Assembly: GCA_028708425.1 (NCBI GenBank)
Contig: JAQVYY010000002.1
Coordinates: 104,626-168,625 of the forward strand
DNA length: 64,000 nucleotides
Direction: 5' to 3'
Source of the DNA: Bacteroidales bacterium
GTDB lineage: Bacteria > Bacteroidota > Bacteroidia > Bacteroidales > Tenuifilaceae
Below are positions 62,155-64,000 of the stretch, piece after piece. The position numbers were made by a program, and so were the translations under genes. The notes beneath the pieces are model-generated. The model was not told the origin of the DNA. It worked only from the letters and a program-made list of their open reading frames with translations, and ran no database searches. The number at the start of each line of letters is the position of its first letter. Within the stretch, counting starts at the first letter, position 1.

Positions 62155-62277
62155 TGCAAGTGGCGTTATCCATCAAATTTATTAAAAATAGAATGTAAAT
62201 GCGTGTTACCCCCACATGGTTGTAAGGCTTAGCCGATGTCGGTGATAGCAATTATTCGGATGAATAATTGGGGTTAA
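62155..62277 (+). repeat. Interspersed repeat, copy 16 (degenerate, ~123 bp)
   Basis: Left end decayed (GCGTTATCCATCAAATTT), the centre partly kept (GTGTTACCCCCACATGGTTG, TTAGCCGATGTCGG), right hairpin intact to GGGGTTAA. It ends 2 bases before the 3' end of tRNA-Ser on the minus strand. Confidence 0.8.
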
Positions 62278-62279
62278 TG

Positions 62280-62367
62280 CGGAGAGACAGGGATTCGAAC
62301 CCTGGGTCCGCGCAAGGCGGACAACGGTTTTCGAGACCGCCCCGTTCGACCGCTCCGGCATCTCTCC
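62280..62367 (-). tRNA. tRNA-Ser (CGA anticodon)
   Basis: 88 bases on the minus strand: GGAGAGATGCCGGAGCGG, anticodon loop GTCTCGAAA with CGA, long variable arm, GTTCGAATC T loop, acceptor end TCTCTCC plus G. CCA is not encoded. Confidence 0.95.
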
Positions 62368-62374
62368 TTAATGT

Positions 62375-62409
62375 GAAAAAGGATATTCATAGTAGAATAT
62401 CCTTTTTTT
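62375..62409 (-). terminator. Hairpin between the two tRNA-Ser genes
   Basis: AAAAAGGATATTC and GAATATCCTTTTT around a 6-base loop, with a T run on the minus strand; it could end or separate the tRNA-Ser(UGA) transcript. Confidence 0.7.
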
Positions 62410-62412
62410 ATG

Positions 62413-62497
62413 CGGAGAAAGAGGGATTCGAACCCCCGGTACCTTTCGGTACAACGGTTTTCAAGACCGCCGCATTCAACCGCTCTGCCATTTCTCC
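62413..62497 (-). tRNA. tRNA-Ser (UGA anticodon)
   Basis: 85 bases on the minus strand: GGAGAAATGGCAGAGCGG, anticodon loop GTCTTGAAA with TGA, variable arm GTACCGAAAGGTAC, GTTCGAATC T loop, acceptor end TTTCTCC plus G. CCA is not encoded. Confidence 0.95.
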
Positions 62498-62501
62498 GTT
62501 G

Positions 62502-62509
62502 CAAAGATA
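62502..62509 (-). promoter_or_regulatory. -7 element of tRNA-Ser(UGA)
   Basis: TATCTTTG on the minus strand; transcription would start almost at the tRNA 5' end. No clear -33 box. Confidence 0.5.
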
Positions 62510-62675
62510 CTTTTCTTTTTTTCTGAAAAAAAATATTTTTCAAAAAAAAGAAAAAATATATATTGGTCAAACCCTTGCTAATATCAAGTTTTTTTCAATA
62601 AATTAGCACTTATATTTAAAAAAGGGTGTTTACTCTATAAAAAAACACCGAAAACAGGGTTTTTTTTATAAATTA

Positions 62676-62706
62676 TTTGGTAAGCCCAATGAATACGCTA
62701 TATTTG
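62676..62706 (+). promoter_or_regulatory. Promoter of the HU gene
   Basis: TTTG (62676-62679), a 19-base spacer, then TATATTTG (62699-62706): an exact consensus, as expected for an abundant protein. Confidence 0.85.
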
Positions 62707-62758
62707 TATAACTAAAGTATAGGATTTTAAACTATTTCTAACCCTAAAAATTTTTATT

Positions 62759-63031
62759 ATGAACAAAGCTCAATTAATTGATGCAATTGCCGCTGAAGCA
62801 AAAATCACTAAAGCTGATGCAAAAAAATCTTTAGACGCATTTATTAAAGCAACTGGCGACGCACTTAAAAACGGTGAGAGAGTTGCTCTTGTAGGTTTTG
62901 GCTCTTTTTCTGTTGCTGAGAGAAGTGCTAGAACAGGGCGTAATCCTCAAACTGGTAAGCCTATTACTATTGAGGCAAAAAAAGTGGTTAAATTTAAACC
63001 AGGAAGCGAACTTAGCAATTCTGTTCAATAG
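62759..63031 (+). CDS. hup: HU family DNA-binding protein
   Basis: 90 residues, standard HU length. [28 protein letters not shown] forms the dimerising helices; [28 protein letters not shown] is the HU signature including the DNA-bending arm with the conserved Pro. It compacts and bends DNA in the nucleoid. Single gene with a strong promoter and a terminator. Confidence 0.97.
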   Translation: MNKAQLIDAIAAEAKITKADAKKSLDAFIKATGDALKNGERVALVGFGSFSVAERSARTGRNPQTGKPITIEAKKVVKFKPGSELSNSVQ

Positions 63032-63052
63032 ATTGCAATTCAACAATTATGG

Positions 63053-63085
63053 AGGGACATCAAATGTTTGGTGCCCCTTTATTTT
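63053..63085 (+). terminator. HU gene terminator
   Basis: GGGACATCAAA and TTTGGTGCCCC form a stem with one mismatch and one wobble, followed by TTTATTTTT. Confidence 0.7.
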
Positions 63086-63143
63086 TGCTGCATTTTTGCC
63101 TTAAAAAAAACATAGTTTAACCTTCCATTTTAATTAGAGGCGG

Positions 63144-63821
63144 ATGTTTGCCATAGGCAATCAAAATATAATTAATCACCTTGGTGAGTTTGTGTCCGAA
63201 AAACGGCTCAAAATGCTTAGGTGTATACTCTCCAACCGAACAAGATATATTACTGTTGTGCTCGAGGACGTTTTTCAACCTCAAAACGCTAGTGCAGTTC
63301 TTCGTAGCTGCGACTGCTTTGGTGTTCAGGACGTGCATATTATTGAGAACAAGAATAATTTTAATGTAGACCCACAGGTGGCAATGGGGGCTAGCAAGTG
63401 GCTCACCTTACATAGGTACAATGATTTGGATAATAATACGGTTGGTGCTATTGGTGTGCTAAAAGACCAGGGGTACAGAATTGTTGCCACCTCGCCGCAT
63501 ACATACGTTACTTCACTTAATGATTTTGATATAACCAAAGGCAAGTTTGCCCTACTTTTTGGAACCGAACTTACAGGCCTATCACCTAAGGCTATAGAAC
63601 TTGCCGATGAACATGTACTTATCCCTACTTATGGGTTTACCGAAAGCCTTAATATATCAAATTCTGCAGCAATTTGCCTTCAGCAACTTTCGTATAGGTT
63701 ACGTACCGCTGGAATAGATTTTGAACTTACCCCAAACGAATTTAATGCTATTCTCCACGAGTGGCTGCGAAAATCTGTTCGAAGCTCGAAATTAATCGAA
63801 GAGCGCTATATTGCCAAGTAA
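63144..63821 (+). CDS. trmH: tRNA (guanosine-18-2'-O)-methyltransferase
   Basis: 225 residues. SPOUT fold with EKRLKMLRCILSNRTRYITVVLEDVFQPQNASAVLRSCDCFG (motif 1 with the catalytic Arg), LLFGTELTGLSPKAIELAD (motif 2) and IPTYGFTESLNISNSAAICLQQL (motif 3). The N-terminal short helical part and the C-terminal basic helix (LHEWLRKSVRSSKLIE) fit TrmH, which methylates Gm18 in the D loop of tRNAs, rather than RlmB, which has a larger N-terminal domain. Confidence 0.93.
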   Translation: MFAIGNQNIINHLGEFVSEKRLKMLRCILSNRTRYITVVLEDVFQPQNASAVLRSCDCFGVQDVHIIENKNNFNVDPQVAMGASKWLTLHRYNDLDNNTVGAIGVLKDQGYRIVATSPHTYVTSLNDFDITKGKFALLFGTELTGLSPKAIELADEHVLIPTYGFTESLNISNSAAICLQQLSYRLRTAGIDFELTPNEFNAILHEWLRKSVRSSKLIEERYIAK

Positions 63822-63907
63822 ATTTAGTAAAACAGTTAATATATGAAACTGTGGGTTATAGAATCTAAATGTCACCTAAATTGAGCGATTTGTGCAAAAA
63901 AAGATAA

Positions 63908-64000
63908 AAGATAGTTTGTTTAATACCCTGATAATGTGTAATTTAAAGGTGTCAAAACTAATAAATAACACTTCACCATTTGGGTGCACAAAACTATCTT
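63908..64000. repeat. Inverted repeat at the window edge
   Basis: AAGATAGTTT (63908-63917) and its exact complement AAACTATCTT (63991-64000). The window ends inside the right arm, so its true length is unknown; it could be an end of a mobile element or a hairpin. Confidence 0.4.

Noticed and set aside
1779..62277. Repeat family as a CRISPR array or as CRISPR remnants
   Set aside because: Copies are kilobases apart, without regular spacers and without cas genes.
1779..62277. Repeat family as a riboswitch or structured leader RNA
   Set aside because: Copies lie at gene 3' ends and against gene direction as often as upstream of genes, so a cis-regulatory leader role does not fit.
62268..62606. 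ORFs on both strands across the tRNA-Ser genes
   Set aside because: They are translations of the two tRNA genes and their hairpin.

Overview
The window is about 64 kb of chromosome from a Bacteroidota bacterium, most likely an anaerobic or microaerobic member near the Bacteroidales/Marinilabiliales. The signs are two giant type IX secretion (T9SS) substrates, one with a type A and one with a type B sorting domain, a PorP/SprF-family protein, an S46 dipeptidyl-peptidase, an rseC-rnfBCDGEA operon in Bacteroidota order, and many promoters of the Bacteroidota form TTTG-N19..22-TAnnTTTG in place of -35/-10 boxes. Genes are AT-rich and mostly lack Shine-Dalgarno sequences. No rRNA, CRISPR array, prophage or transposase gene was seen.

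Layout: 1-2.5 kb holds the 3' part of tex, then sodB. 3-21.4 kb is a cell-surface locus: porP/sprF and a 3110-residue PKD-repeat protein on the minus strand, diverging from a 2482-residue type A T9SS protein on the plus strand. 21.8-27.7 kb holds a small Cys-rich membrane protein, apbE, a glycosyltransferase fusion, nhaC and an ECF sigma factor. 27.8-35.1 kb holds tRNA-Leu and tRNA-Gly, a patatin-like lipase, rlmB, an ABC-F ATPase, an SDR and an Ldh2-type dehydrogenase. 35.2-39.7 kb holds two tiny tandem lipoproteins, an M29-like aminopeptidase, maf and a DPP11-like peptidase. 40-43.2 kb is a selenium cluster (class V cysteine desulfurase, YedF, DUF3343, SelD), followed by a HigBA-type toxin-antitoxin pair. 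44-52.4 kb holds an OFA-family MFS transporter, a phosphohexomutase, an LPP20-like ORF, two unknown proteins, glyA and a ClC channel. 53.1-58.7 kb is the Rnf operon. 58.8-64 kb holds purB, an MsbA-like ABC exporter, two tRNA-Ser genes, an HU gene and trmH.

Functional links: ApbE is the flavin transferase expected to put FMN on the threonines visible in RnfD and RnfG. The PorP/SprF protein is probably the partner of the adjacent type B substrate. The selenium genes form a delivery and activation set, although no user of selenophosphate is visible here.

The most unusual feature is an interspersed intergenic repeat family with 16 full or partial copies. Its ends read TTAACCC...GGGGTTAA and each end forms a hairpin. 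Full copies are about 150 bp and deletion forms are 50-98 bp. Every copy with a readable polarity (15 of 15) points the same way whatever the direction of the neighbouring genes. Several abut gene 3' ends, and two supply the stop codon (apbE and the ABC-F gene). Subterminal hairpins, lack of obvious target duplication and one-way orientation suggest single-strand (IS200/IS605- or REP-like) mobilisation. Two further MITE-like families are also present.
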